From positions 372,001 through 436,000 of the forward strand of contig JADKIZ010000001.1 of NCBI GenBank assembly GCA_016722445.1: a stretch of DNA of 64,000 nt, in the 5' to 3' direction. A program made the translations under genes and the position numbers. Of this stretch, positions 1-9,921 are shown piece after piece (position 1 is the first letter of the stretch; every line of letters starts with the position of its first letter). This stretch comes from Flavobacteriales bacterium (GTDB lineage Bacteria; Bacteroidota; Bacteroidia; Flavobacteriales_D; Sanyastnellaceae). The notes under the pieces are model-generated. The model did no database searches, had not been told where the DNA came from, and saw only the letters and a list, made by a program, of their open reading frames with translations.

Positions 1-1
1 T

Positions 2-2570
2 CGTCTTCAATCAAAAGTTCTGGATGAAGTTCTTATTGTGGCAGACGTTGCCAAATCGCGCGAGACGCCCATTGCCTATTCCAATATTTCTTCTAAAAAA
101 ATTCAGGAAGAATTGGGCGCTAAGGATCTTCCCATGGTATTGAACACAACACCTGGCGCCTATGCCACGGAGCAAGGAGGAGGCAGTGGAGACGCACGTG
201 TAACCATTCGTGGTTTTGATCAACGGAATGTGGCAGTTCTTGTTGATGGAGTTCCAGTAAACGACATGGAAAATGGTCAGGTTTATTGGAGTAACTGGGA
301 TGGACTTGGCGACATCACCCGCACCATGCAGGTTCAACGCGGACTCGGTGCGTCTAAACTTGCGATCGCTTCTGTTGGTGGTACCATCAATATTCTCACA
401 AAAGGTATTGATCAAAAACGCAATTTGTCGATCAGACAAGAAATCACGGATTATGGATTGAATAAAACTTCATTTGGGTTCAACTCAGGTAAACTCAAAG
501 GTGGCTGGGGTATCACTTTAGCAGGTGCCCGCAAGGGGAAGCAACTGGGCTGATGCTACCTTCACAGATGCATATTCCTATTTCATCAAAATCCAAAAAC
601 AATTCGACAAACATCTGATTAGTTTAAGTGCAAATGGTTCTCCACAGAAACACGGTATGCGTTATGACAGACTTCCGATGGCCATTTATGACAAGTCATT
701 CTCCGATAAATTGGGCATCAATTCAGATTCTGTTCTCCTGGCCTATAACCAAATTGAACGTGGCCGCACTTACAATCCCAACTGGGGATCAACAACCAAT
801 GACGTGGCATACATGGGCAATCCATTTCCAGACATTGGCAATGGTGGTCAATTCAACGACAGGGTAAATTTTTATCACAAGCCTCAAATCAATCTGTCTC
901 ACTTCTGGACACCAAGTGACAGATGGAGTTTGTCTACAGTCGCATATCTCTCCATAGGTAAAGGTGGTGGTACTGGATTAAAAAACTCAGCAGCAAAACT
1001 GCCTGAAACAGGTCAGCTCAATGTGCAGTCCATCTATGATGGCAATACAATGAACACACCAAATGTGCTTTACAATGCAACAGAGCGTCCATCGACCAAC
1101 TATCTGCGATCGAACAACAACGAGCATTTTTGGTATGGGATACTTTCTACAGCCAACTTTAAACTGAACGATAACCTCAACGCCATGTTTGGTCTTGATG
1201 CTCGTTCTTACAAAGGATCACACTTCCAAACCGTTTATGATTTGATGGGTGGAGATTATACGGTAGACGCCGCATCTAATGCCAATCAGGTAAACGGAAC
1301 TTACATAGGAGACCCCAATTTCCAGAATGCTGTTCGTCATGATGGCGATACTATTGGATATCACAATGATTCATTTGTGAAGTGGGGTGGATTGTTTGGC
1401 CAAATCGAATACAAAAAAGACCGTATCACAGCATTTTTGACCGGTTCCATTTCTACGACACAATATCAACGTGTCGATTATTACAAAAAAAGAGACCTTG
1501 TGCTCGATGGGGAAGTTTTCTCTCAAGTTGTTGGAAATGGTGATCGGTTCTTTTACAACGGTGAAGATTATATCGTAGCAACAAGCACCAATGTGGTGAA
1601 CGTAGTAAATGATACTACGTTTATTACTGCAGGTTCCAATACCCGATACATCGTGAATGCTGATGAGTACAACAACAAATCACCGGAATCACGATATGCT
1701 TCAACTGATGTAAAACACTTTTACGGTAACACGTTCAAGACAGGAGCCAACTTTAAGATCAATGAAAGCCAAAACGTTTTCATGAATGCTGGTATCCTCA
1801 ACATGGCACCGCGAATGGATGTAGTATTTGACAACAACAACAACGAAATCAAGAACACAAGAAATCAACACGTGTATGCGGTAGAAGGTGGATACAATTT
1901 CCACAATAAAAGATTCGCTGCAAATCTGAATGCTTACTACACCCGTTGGGACAACAAACCACCATCATCAATCCCACAAGTGGTAACATCTGATGGAACT
2001 CTCTATTACAACATCACGGGACTCAATGCACTGCACAAAGGTGTTGAATTGGATTTCATTTACAAGTTGAAAAATAAATTCGAGTTCGAAGGTCTTCTGT
2101 CATGGGGTGATTGGAGAACAACTTCAGGTTCAACTTCCAACGTAACCGATGACAATGGCAACGTTGTAGCTGTGATAGATTTTAGTGCTAAAAACGTACA
2201 CGTTGGTGATGCAGCTCAAATCCAAACAGCAGGTAGCATCCGCTACGAAATAATCAAGAACCTTTACATCAAAGGAAGATTTACTTACTTTGATAAAAAC
2301 TATGCGAACTTCGATCCAATACTATTAACTGGTACAAACAAGGATCGTGAATCATGGAAAATGCCTTCATATGGTTTGCTCGACTTTTTTGCCGGCTATG
2401 ATTTCACTTATCACAAAGTGAAGTTCACAGCTACCAGTGGCATAAGTAATGCGTTAGACATTACTTATCTCACCGATGCACAAAATGGAACCAAGTTCGA
2501 TGCTACCACTGCTACAGTATTTATGGGTATGGGTAGAAGAATAAACTTCTCATTGCGTATTTCTTATTAA
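2..2570 (+). CDS. TonB-dependent outer-membrane receptor (5' partial, one frameshift)
   Basis: Outer-membrane active transporter driven by TonB; substrate unknown. The reading frame is open to the left edge, so the signal peptide and any carboxypeptidase-like N-terminal domain lie outside. The visible part opens with the plug domain (LDEVLIVADVAKSRETP, then TIRGFDQRNVAVLVDGVPVND and a GGTINILTKG end), followed by about 700 residues of beta-barrel that finish in an aromatic-ended strand (SLRISY). The frame changes at the GGGG run at 535-538: removing one G joins GARKG to SNWADATF without loss, so one extra base is the simplest reading. The next gene starts 24 bp downstream, so the receptor and the secreted nuclease are probably one transcript. 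The family is certain; the substrate is not visible. A nucleic-acid or phosphate ligand is only an inference from the neighbour. Confidence 0.9.
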
Positions 2571-2594
2571 TCAGACAAATAACAGTCATTCAAA

Positions 2595-4841
2595 ATGAAA
2601 AAGATTATTGCATTTATTGGGGCGTTAATCATTGGGCAAGTATTACTTGCACAAGCAACATTGCCACTCTCATGGAATTTCGCCACCAGTACACTTCCAG
2701 ACGGTTGGTCTGAGGATAACGTAAACACTGCGAGCACACCGTATTACACCGGATCTGGTAATCCAGCACCCGCATACAAACTCGATGCAACTGGTGACAT
2801 TCTCACTGTGCATGTGGCTACAACACCGGGAACTTTCGGCTACGACATCATAGGCAACAGCTTTTCAGGCGGAACTTTTCAGGTAGAAGAATCAGTTGAT
2901 GGCACTACTTGGACACAGCTTCACACCTTCACTGCGCCAACTGGTAGCTACACACATTTCAATGAAACGCCAAATACCGCCAGCAGATATTTCCGTTTCT
3001 ACTATCAACAAAAAGTGAGCGGTAACGTTGGCATTGACAATGTGACCATAGCTGCCGGTATTTCAACCGCGCAAGAAATGCTTGTATCATACAATGCTTC
3101 AACAGTGGTGAATGGTTCAACTATTTTCTTTTCCTCACCATCAAACATCACAACACAAGTTGCACTCGACGTTCAAAATTTGGGATTGGCAGATCTTAAC
3201 CTGAATACAGCAACGATCACCGGACCGGCAGCTGCAGAGTATAGCGTTACCTCATCGATGCCAATGACCATTGCGGGCCAAAGCAATTCATCACTCAACA
3301 TTGATTTCACTCCAACGGCGGATGGATCACATCAAGCTGTATTGAGTATTGAAAATGACGACGTGAATGCCAACCCGTATATCATCAATCTTTATGGTAT
3401 TGGAGGAAGTTATGCTACCGAACCAACTGCAAGTGCAACATCACTTTCATTTGGCACACCGAAAAGCTATCGCATTAATGCAACTTTTACACCTTCAGAT
3501 GCGGATGGCTTCATCGTACTTCGTCGTGATGGTAGTGCAGTGACAGATTCGCCAGTTGACGGAACCGCTTATGACAAAGGAGATATGATTGGTTCATCCC
3601 AAGTTGCTGCAATTGGTGATATCAGCGCGTTTTCACCGAGCTATATCCTTGCCAACTCACAATATCACTTCAGTGTATTCGCATACAATGGTGAAGGACA
3701 ATACATCAACTACCGCACTTCTGATCCACTTACAGGCAGTGCTACTTCCGCAGGTACAATGGTTGGAGCTTCCTATTATTCTGGGATCAATCCTAATGCG
3801 AACACATTCGTAACAGACCTTCACAACCTCATCAACACACACGACATCCAATTCTACAGCAATTATGGTCAGTTGATGGTTGAACGTTTCTTCGCTCGCG
3901 ACACAAGCGATAACCAACGTGTTATAACATGTTCATACAGCGGACTCAACGAGGTTTATGCTCAACCGTTCGATTGGACTACCAATGACTTCGCGCGTGA
4001 GCATACGTTTCCACAATCATGGATGCCGACCGTGAATGATGCCAACTTCCAAAGCCGTCCTGAATACAGTGATTATCACATGATCGTTCCTGCCAACCAA
4101 AACAACGTGAACTCGATTCGAAGCAATTATCCACTTGGCGTTGTGGTAACACCACAATATTCATACATGGGATGTAAACTCGGTACAGATGCCAATGGCA
4201 ACAAGGTTTTCGAACCGCGTGATTCTTTCAAAGGAGATGCAGCTCGTTGCATGTTATATCAATCCATTTGTTACACAGGTGTGGCATATAGCGGTGCTCC
4301 AAACACAGATTGCACTTATGGAGGAAGTTGGTCATTGCCATCTGCAATCAACAACACCACCATTCCATACGGACAGGATCAGTATATTTTGAAAGCATGG
4401 CATTATGCCGATCCAATCGACAATTTTGAAATTTCTCGTAATGATTTTGTAGACTCATTGCAGGGTAACAGAAATCCATTCATCGACAATCCAAACTACG
4501 TTTGTTATATCGATTTCAGCAATATGTCTTATATCCTTAACCCAACATTCCCATGTAATACTGTTGCGGTGAATGAAGTTGAAAACAATTCATCTGAATT
4601 TATGATTGCCCCTAATCCAAGTGAAGGTGTTTTCAATTTGATCTTGAATGCAAAACAACATCACAATGCAGTGATCAAAATTTATGATCAAACAGGTCGT
4701 GCGATCTACACCAAAAACGCAATGATGAACAGTGGTGTAAACAGCATACCGGTAGACATTACCGAATTACCTTCAGGCGTATATGTTATGGACATCACTT
4801 CTGATCACTACCGCGTATCAGACAAATTGATTATTCATTGA
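2595..4841 (+). CDS. Secreted endonuclease I family protein with T9SS sorting tail
   Basis: Predicted extracellular nuclease of 748 residues. A Sec signal peptide (MKKIIAFIGALIIGQVLLAQ) is followed by a beta-sandwich region to about residue 155. An ASPM/HYDIN-like Ig domain follows at about 160-270 (VQNLGLADLNLNTATITGP), then an Fn3-like stretch. The endonuclease I domain runs from about 390 to 650. Its family core is visible as REHTFPQSW (R468, E469, H470), then SDYHMIVPANQNNVN and RSNYPLG. The last 80 residues, from APNPSEGVF to KLIIH, form a type A T9SS C-terminal domain, so the protein should cross the outer membrane and be released or anchored at the surface. It sits 24 bp behind a TonB-dependent receptor, which suggests that products of extracellular DNA or RNA digestion are imported. 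The nuclease assignment is firm; the partnership with the receptor is inferred. Confidence 0.9.
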   Translation: MKKIIAFIGALIIGQVLLAQATLPLSWNFATSTLPDGWSEDNVNTASTPYYTGSGNPAPAYKLDATGDILTVHVATTPGTFGYDIIGNSFSGGTFQVEESVDGTTWTQLHTFTAPTGSYTHFNETPNTASRYFRFYYQQKVSGNVGIDNVTIAAGISTAQEMLVSYNASTVVNGSTIFFSSPSNITTQVALDVQNLGLADLNLNTATITGPAAAEYSVTSSMPMTIAGQSNSSLNIDFTPTADGSHQAVLSIENDDVNANPYIINLYGIGGSYATEPTASATSLSFGTPKSYRINATFTPSDADGFIVLRRDGSAVTDSPVDGTAYDKGDMIGSSQVAAIGDISAFSPSYILANSQYHFSVFAYNGEGQYINYRTSDPLTGSATSAGTMVGASYYSGINPNANTFVTDLHNLINTHDIQFYSNYGQLMVERFFARDTSDNQRVITCSYSGLNEVYAQPFDWTTNDFAREHTFPQSWMPTVNDANFQSRPEYSDYHMIVPANQNNVNSIRSNYPLGVVVTPQYSYMGCKLGTDANGNKVFEPRDSFKGDAARCMLYQSICYTGVAYSGAPNTDCTYGGSWSLPSAINNTTIPYGQDQYILKAWHYADPIDNFEISRNDFVDSLQGNRNPFIDNPNYVCYIDFSNMSYILNPTFPCNTVAVNEVENNSSEFMIAPNPSEGVFNLILNAKQHHNAVIKIYDQTGRAIYTKNAMMNSGVNSIPVDITELPSGVYVMDITSDHYRVSDKLIIH

Positions 4842-4858
4842 TCGGCAATAAGTGATCT

Positions 4859-4891
4859 AAAAAAAGCCATCCTCAGGGGTGGCTTTTTTTT
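4859..4891. terminator. Bidirectional rho-independent terminator
   Basis: An A-run, then GCCATCC, a short loop, GGGTGGC and eight T. The stem has G-T pairing and both flanks give U-runs, so it can stop the nuclease gene on + and the converging response-regulator gene on -. Confidence 0.8.
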
Positions 4892-5660
4892 ATCTTCCAT
4901 TTTCAAAATATTTTAGAAACATATCCTTCTTCTGCGGCGAAAGGGGAACTTCTGTTCCGTCTATCAGGACGACACTACCACCACCAGATTTCATGTATTT
5001 GGTCACGTGTGTCAAATTGATCAAGTGAGATTTGTGTACACGCATAAAACCGTCGTCAGTCAACAAATCTTCATAAAACTTCAAAGTCCGGCAAATCATG
5101 CGCTTTCTACCATCAGTCAGAAAAATATCAGAAAAATTATCATGGGCTGTACAATGAACAATGTCCGCAACCTTGACAACCTCGAAACCATCCATTAATG
5201 GCAACACGAGACGCCGTTGTTGAGCATCAACACGCATCACATTTTCGGTGACAACTTTATTTCTTATGGCGCATGCGCCGTGTGATTTCTCACTGGTGAA
5301 CTTCTTTACAGCATCAATTAAGTCATCGATACTCAGTGGTTTCAGCAAGTAATATGCTGCGCCATGATTAATGGCTTGAATGGCATACTGATCAAAGGCA
5401 GTGACAAATATTACCCCGAAATTCAGATCAGACAGTTGATCCAATAGATCGAAACCACTACCACCTGGCATTTCAACATCCAGAAAAACCAAATCAGGGT
5501 GATGTTTTTCAATCATCGATTTCGCGGCAACGATCTGATCCGCCTCTCCGATCAATTCCAATTCAGGGCAGTACTTTTCAATATATCCAGCCAGAACATG
5601 ACGAGCCGAACGCTCATCATCCACAATCAAGACCTTAACCGAATTCTGATTCATAATCAT
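4890..5660 (-). CDS. LytTR-family response regulator
   Basis: DNA-binding response regulator of 256 residues. The receiver domain (about 8-125) keeps the acidic pair D14-D15, phosphoacceptor D61 (FLDVEMPGG), T87 and K107 (LLKPLS). A LytTR DNA-binding domain fills about 150-250 (VHCTAHDNFSDIFLTDG, MRVHKSHLINL). The start codon overlaps the stop of the upstream histidine-kinase gene as ATGA, so the two are translationally coupled and form one two-component system. LytTR proteins bind pairs of direct repeats about one or two helical turns apart; such a pair lies at 7769-7799, in front of the divergent DUF4139 gene. A second ATG two codons in is an alternative start. Confidence 0.93.
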   Translation of the reverse strand: MIMNQNSVKVLIVDDERSARHVLAGYIEKYCPELELIGEADQIVAAKSMIEKHHPDLVFLDVEMPGGSGFDLLDQLSDLNFGVIFVTAFDQYAIQAINHGAAYYLLKPLSIDDLIDAVKKFTSEKSHGACAIRNKVVTENVMRVDAQQRRLVLPLMDGFEVVKVADIVHCTAHDNFSDIFLTDGRKRMICRTLKFYEDLLTDDGFMRVHKSHLINLTHVTKYMKSGGGSVVLIDGTEVPLSPQKKDMFLKYFENGR

Positions 5661-7673
5661 TCGTTGATTTCATTTGCTCGCATACATTTCATACTCAATC
5701 GCACTTCCGTTCCAGGATAATCGTCATCCTGAAATGCTTGACCAACGGATATTTCCATCTGACATCGATACAATTTATTGAGTAGGGACATTCGACTGTG
5801 CATATTTGAAACTGCATGCGAAGATTGTCTCTTCTGATGCCCCGTTTTAATCTCTTGCGACTTAGCGATACCAATACCGTTGTCGCGCGTTACGATCACC
5901 AACCGATCTCCTTCAATTTTCATTTCAAGCCAAAGTTCTCCCAATGTCTTGCGGTACCTTAAGCCATGCCAATAGCATTTTCAAGCAAAGGTTGAAGCAT
6001 CATTGGTGGTATAAAAATATCTGACGGATCTGAAACACCTCCACATTCAATGTGATATTGAAACTGATCCGGAAACCTTGAATGTTCCAGTTGAACATAG
6101 ACCTTCAGCATTTCAATTTCGTCTGATAGTGGAATGAATGTGTTTTTTGAATCATCCAATACACGTCTCATCAAACGAGAAAAAGAAGTGATAAAACGAT
6201 TCGCTTCACGTTCATCATTTTTCGCCACGTATTCATTCACCGAATTCATGCATTAAAAATGAAGTGTGGATTCATTTGACCACTCAAACCCTGTAGCGCA
6301 ACCAATTGCTCCGACTTTCTCCTTGCCCTGTTACTCTTGACAGTGAAAAATCCAAATACTACAACAAGCAACAACATCAACAGAAGCAAAACAATGACGA
6401 AATTGCGGGTGCTTACCTTAACATCCTTGGCAGAATTTTCTTCACGCAGCAATTGCATATCACGCGCATTGAGTTCATTCTCGCGTTCAAGTAAAGCTAC
6501 ACGCTCCTGATTTCTTCCGAGATCGGTACTCAACACCATAGCGTTCTGCAATTCCAATTGTTGCAAAGCATTCGCTGAATCGAGCATTTCTGAATAGTCG
6601 CGATAATATTTCAGAGCCTTTTCTAATTCATTTTTCTTCTGAAATTCCTGAGCAAGATTTTTCAATGCCATAGCACCATGTCTTAAATCAGCGCTATTGT
6701 ACCCGGCATTATTCAAATCGCCATCAATCGATTTTATCGGGTTAAGTGCATTTGCTTTCTGGATGTAGTCTTCTGCACGTTGTATATCTCCCATTTGAAG
6801 ATATGCATTGCCAATTTCATAATTCTGTATGGCCATACCGGAGAAATCATTGTTCTGAGTATTTAATGCGAGATTTGAATTCCGAATCTCCAATTCCAAA
6901 CTGGAATTTTGTGTGTTGTGATAAACATCTGCGAGTGCATCATTAGACTGTATGATCAGGTCTGTTAATCCTTTTCTGACAGCCAATTCCGAAGCCTCTT
7001 TCAGGTATTTTTCAGATTGTTCTAGATTACCCTGTTGCTGTAAAATTTCACCAAATTGAAAAAGTGTTTTTGCTCTTTCCTCGTCGCTAAATTCACTTTG
7101 CGGTAATCGTAGCAATGATTCCAAAATTTGGTTCGCGGTATTGAATTCACTTTTGGCGGCAAAACACTTTGCGCGTAGTCTCAACAATTCATATTGAATG
7201 GACTTTTGTCCAACAATTGAAACATCTTTCTCACCTTCTAACGACAGTTGAATTCCCTCATCAAATCGGCCAGCAACAGAACAGGACTGAATGGCACCTT
7301 GATAAGCCCTTCCCATTGTTCCCGGATCATTCAACTTATTTTGTACACTGATCAGAATGACCTTTCTGAAATCCTGTATTGAAGATGAATACTGTCCGCA
7401 TTTGTAGAGCATTTCCGCGCGGTTGATGTAGGCATCAACCATCCCATTTGAGTTGTTCCTTTTGGTATACCACTCAATCGCACCACCTGACAACTGGAGT
7501 GCCTGAATGCGGTTGGTACGGAAGATCATGGCGGCAGAATCCAAACGAATTTTTCCGGAATCGACCTGAGCGAATGGGGCCATATCACAGAACATCACAG
7601 CAAAAACCATGAGCCACACGCAGAGGCGTGTGTGTGGCCGAGACAATGTATATGGACGATACAGCTTAGTCAT
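5657..7673 (-). CDS. LytS-type sensor histidine kinase with TPR sensor region (two frameshifts)
   Basis: Partner kinase of the LytTR regulator, about 672 residues once repaired. A signal-like N-terminus (to about 36) precedes a long TPR-rich periplasmic region (about 45-370), a short coiled coil, a membrane helix at about 425-447 (FVIVLLLLMLLLVVVFGFF), the His_kinase box NPHFIFNA with phosphoacceptor H470, and a HATPase domain (PLLENAI, RDNGIGI). The frame breaks twice. At about 6249 one base is missing between FIFNA and MNSVNEYV. At about 5971 one T is missing, so that LLENAI is no longer followed by WHGLRYRKTLGELW. Each break restores with one added base in a short homopolymer, so both look like sequencing errors. 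The first break happens to create an ATGA stop/start overlap, so a genuinely split protein cannot be fully excluded. Confidence 0.85.
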
Positions 7674-7768
7674 GCGGTGGTAAACATATTGCAGATTGAT
7701 TTAACCAGATGTGAAAGTACACCTCAAAAAAGCCCTCTATTGAACAAGTGGCTCAGGCCAAAATCTAT

Positions 7769-7799
7769 TTCACGTAGTCAAAGTAGTGGTTCACGTAGT
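7769..7799 (+). promoter_or_regulatory. Direct repeat, candidate LytTR operator
   Basis: TTCACGTAGT occurs at 7769-7778 and again, perfectly, at 7790-7799, a 21-bp period (two helical turns). The second copy ends 9 bp before a TTG at 7809. Direct repeats placed this way upstream of the -35/-33 element are the usual layout of LytTR activator sites, and a LytTR regulator is encoded just to the left. Binding is inferred. Confidence 0.5.
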
Positions 7800-7808
7800 G
7801 ATGAAATT

Positions 7809-7835
7809 TTGAAGTACTCATCAAAAATAGTTTTG
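7809..7835 (+). promoter_or_regulatory. Bacteroidota-type promoter of the DUF4139 gene
   Basis: TTG at 7809-7811 and a perfect TAnnTTTG box (TAGTTTTG) at 7828-7835, with 16 bp between them. The start codon at 7851 follows after 15 bp. Confidence 0.5.
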
Positions 7836-7850
7836 GCAAAAAATAAGAAG

Positions 7851-9449
7851 ATGAAACACAGCATAATCCTCACCATTATCCTGACATTGGGCATACTCCA
7901 AGTTCATGCACAGGAAATCAGTATTCAGTCTAAAGTAACAGCAGTGGAGGTATATCGCACGATGGCCAAAGAAACCCGTACTGCAAGTACACAGGTTAAA
8001 GAAGGATACAATGAAATAGTTCTTTCAGGAGTCACCACAAGCATGAATGATCTGAGTTTGCAAGTATCTGTACAAGGCGATGCACAATTGCAACAGGCAG
8101 CAGTGCGCAACAACTTTCTCACTCCTGAAGGATCATCACTGTTCGACACCAAAGAAGTGGCATTTCGTGATTCGATGCGCAAACTCGACCATGAATTGAG
8201 GTGGCTCAATGAAGAAAGACTCCTCGCTACCGGAGAAATAAATCTGGTGAATGAACTCTTGAAAGTGTCTAATAGCAAGGAGAATTACACTCCCGATCAG
8301 CTCAACAATCTCGCAGACATGTATCGCACAAGACACACCGAACTTCGGAAAAAGCTCTTTGAGATATCGCTCCAAGAAGAAACAGCCAACGTGAAAAAAA
8401 CTGCATATCAAAACCAATTGAATTCACTAGGTTCACAAAACAATACGCCCATCAAGGAAATTATCCTGACGTTTTATGCCGAAAAAAACGAGACCCTCAA
8501 AATAGAATGCAATTATCTGGTTGCTTCTGCGCATTGGATTCCAACATATGATATTCATGCAGAGAACACCACGACTCCATTGCATCTGACCTACAAAGCG
8601 AAGATCAATCAAACAACTGGATTTGATTGGAAAGATGTTAGCGTTTCCGTTTCTACCACCAATCCAGGAGTAAATAACAACAGACCGATGATGTCACCGA
8701 AATACATTGATTACGTCACTTATAGTGTACAGCCAGATTACAGTGGAGTTGCCACGAATGTAATGCAAGTCAACGTCATCAATAATGATTATCTTACACC
8801 TGAAGTTGCTGCCATCCCAACTGTTGATCCTGCAGAAGCGGACATTCAACTAGAATTTTCGGTTAAAGGGAAACACACCATCGCAGGATATGGCAAGGAA
8901 TACATCTGCACGCTCAATGCGATTGAGATGCCTGCTAGCTACAAATATCATGTAGTCCCTAAAATCGATCCAACGGCATTTCTTATTGCGCGAATCACCG
9001 ATTATGGTAAATACAATTTGCTCAGAGGTGATGCGAACATTTTCTTCAGTGACACATATGTCGGCAAAGTTGATTTCAATCCACATGTTGTAGCAGACTC
9101 CATGATGATTTCGATGGGAAGAGACGAAAGCATCGTGGTAAAACGCATAAGAAAAGGGAACAAAACTTCCAAAAAGATTGTGCCTGATCTCATTCGTGAT
9201 TCCTATACATGGGAAATTGTGGTGAGAAACAATAAATCAACGCCAATAGAAATTGAAATTCTTGATCAGGTTCCACTGAGCCGTAGAAAAGAAATTACAG
9301 TAAAACTTAATGACAAAGGAGGTGCAACACACACACCTGATTTCGGCAAATTGTTATGGACGAAAAAAATCAAACCGAATGAATCTTCGCATGTAGAATT
9401 TTCTTATACCATTGAATATCCTGACAAAAAATCAGTGAAAGAATATTGA
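7851..9449 (+). CDS. DUF4139 (MuiA-like) exported protein
   Basis: Exported protein of 532 residues, of unknown molecular function. The start at 7851 is chosen because it gives a signal peptide (MKHSIILTIILTLGILQVHA); an upstream in-frame extension would overlap the divergent promoter region. The N-terminal part (about 25-125) matches the DUF4140 type (VTAVEVYRTMAKETRT, GYNEIVLSG). A charged helical segment follows, then the DUF4139 beta-rich domain (from about 215: SAHWIPTYDIHAENTT, GFDWKDVSVSVSTTNP, ending VEFSYTIEYPDKKSVKEY). The family is named after a mucoidy-inhibitor protein, but its activity is not established. It is divergent from the kinase/LytTR system and has a repeat pair upstream of its promoter, so it may be a target of that system. 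It converges on rlmH with 1 bp between the stops. Confidence 0.85.
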   Translation: MKHSIILTIILTLGILQVHAQEISIQSKVTAVEVYRTMAKETRTASTQVKEGYNEIVLSGVTTSMNDLSLQVSVQGDAQLQQAAVRNNFLTPEGSSLFDTKEVAFRDSMRKLDHELRWLNEERLLATGEINLVNELLKVSNSKENYTPDQLNNLADMYRTRHTELRKKLFEISLQEETANVKKTAYQNQLNSLGSQNNTPIKEIILTFYAEKNETLKIECNYLVASAHWIPTYDIHAENTTTPLHLTYKAKINQTTGFDWKDVSVSVSTTNPGVNNNRPMMSPKYIDYVTYSVQPDYSGVATNVMQVNVINNDYLTPEVAAIPTVDPAEADIQLEFSVKGKHTIAGYGKEYICTLNAIEMPASYKYHVVPKIDPTAFLIARITDYGKYNLLRGDANIFFSDTYVGKVDFNPHVVADSMMISMGRDESIVVKRIRKGNKTSKKIVPDLIRDSYTWEIVVRNNKSTPIEIEILDQVPLSRRKEITVKLNDKGGATHTPDFGKLLWTKKIKPNESSHVEFSYTIEYPDKKSVKEY

Positions 9450-9450
9450 T

Positions 9451-9921
9451 TCAATCGTGATGATATCCTTCTCCTTTCAAGATCGAAAAACCACGATACA
9501 ATTGTTCGGTAAGCAAAAGCCGAATCATTTCGTGGGAAAAGGTCATACGGGAGAAGGATATTTTTCCTTCAGCGCGTTGATACACTTCTTTGGAAAAACC
9601 AAAAGCACCGCCAATCACCAACACCATTTGTTTTAATCCAGAATTCATTCGCTTTTGAAGCAGTAAAGCAAATTCCCGAGAACTAAACTCTTCGCCTTTT
9701 TCATCCAGTAAAAACAACAAATCATCCGCTTTGAGATGCTTCATGATCAGTTCACCTTCCTTTTGTTTTAAAGCTTCGGGCAATAGACCTTTGTTCGGCA
9801 CATCCGGCAATTCAAGATACTCCACTTTAGCGTAGTGTTTCAATCGGTCGAGATAAATACCGATACCTTCCTTCAAATAGGAAGAATGCGTTTTTCCAAT
9901 ACACAGAATGAAAATTTTCAC
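9451..9921 (-). CDS. rlmH: 23S rRNA (pseudouridine1915-N3)-methyltransferase RlmH
   Basis: Methylates pseudouridine 1915 in helix 69 of 23S rRNA in the assembled ribosome, using S-adenosylmethionine. The 156 residues match the usual family length (155-160). The SPOUT-type SAM-binding knot is visible as LVIGGAFGFS, followed by the conserved C-terminus FSHEMIRLLLTEQLYRG and a GEGYHHD end. The start overlaps the stop of pdxA as ATGA, so the two are translationally coupled. Confidence 0.96.
   Translation of the reverse strand: MKIFILCIGKTHSSYLKEGIGIYLDRLKHYAKVEYLELPDVPNKGLLPEALKQKEGELIMKHLKADDLLFLLDEKGEEFSSREFALLLQKRMNSGLKQMVLVIGGAFGFSKEVYQRAEGKISFSRMTFSHEMIRLLLTEQLYRGFSILKGEGYHHD

Noticed and set aside
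7632..7850. Upstream extension of the DUF4139 reading frame
   Set aside because: It would overlap the divergent kinase start and hide the signal peptide that begins at 7851.
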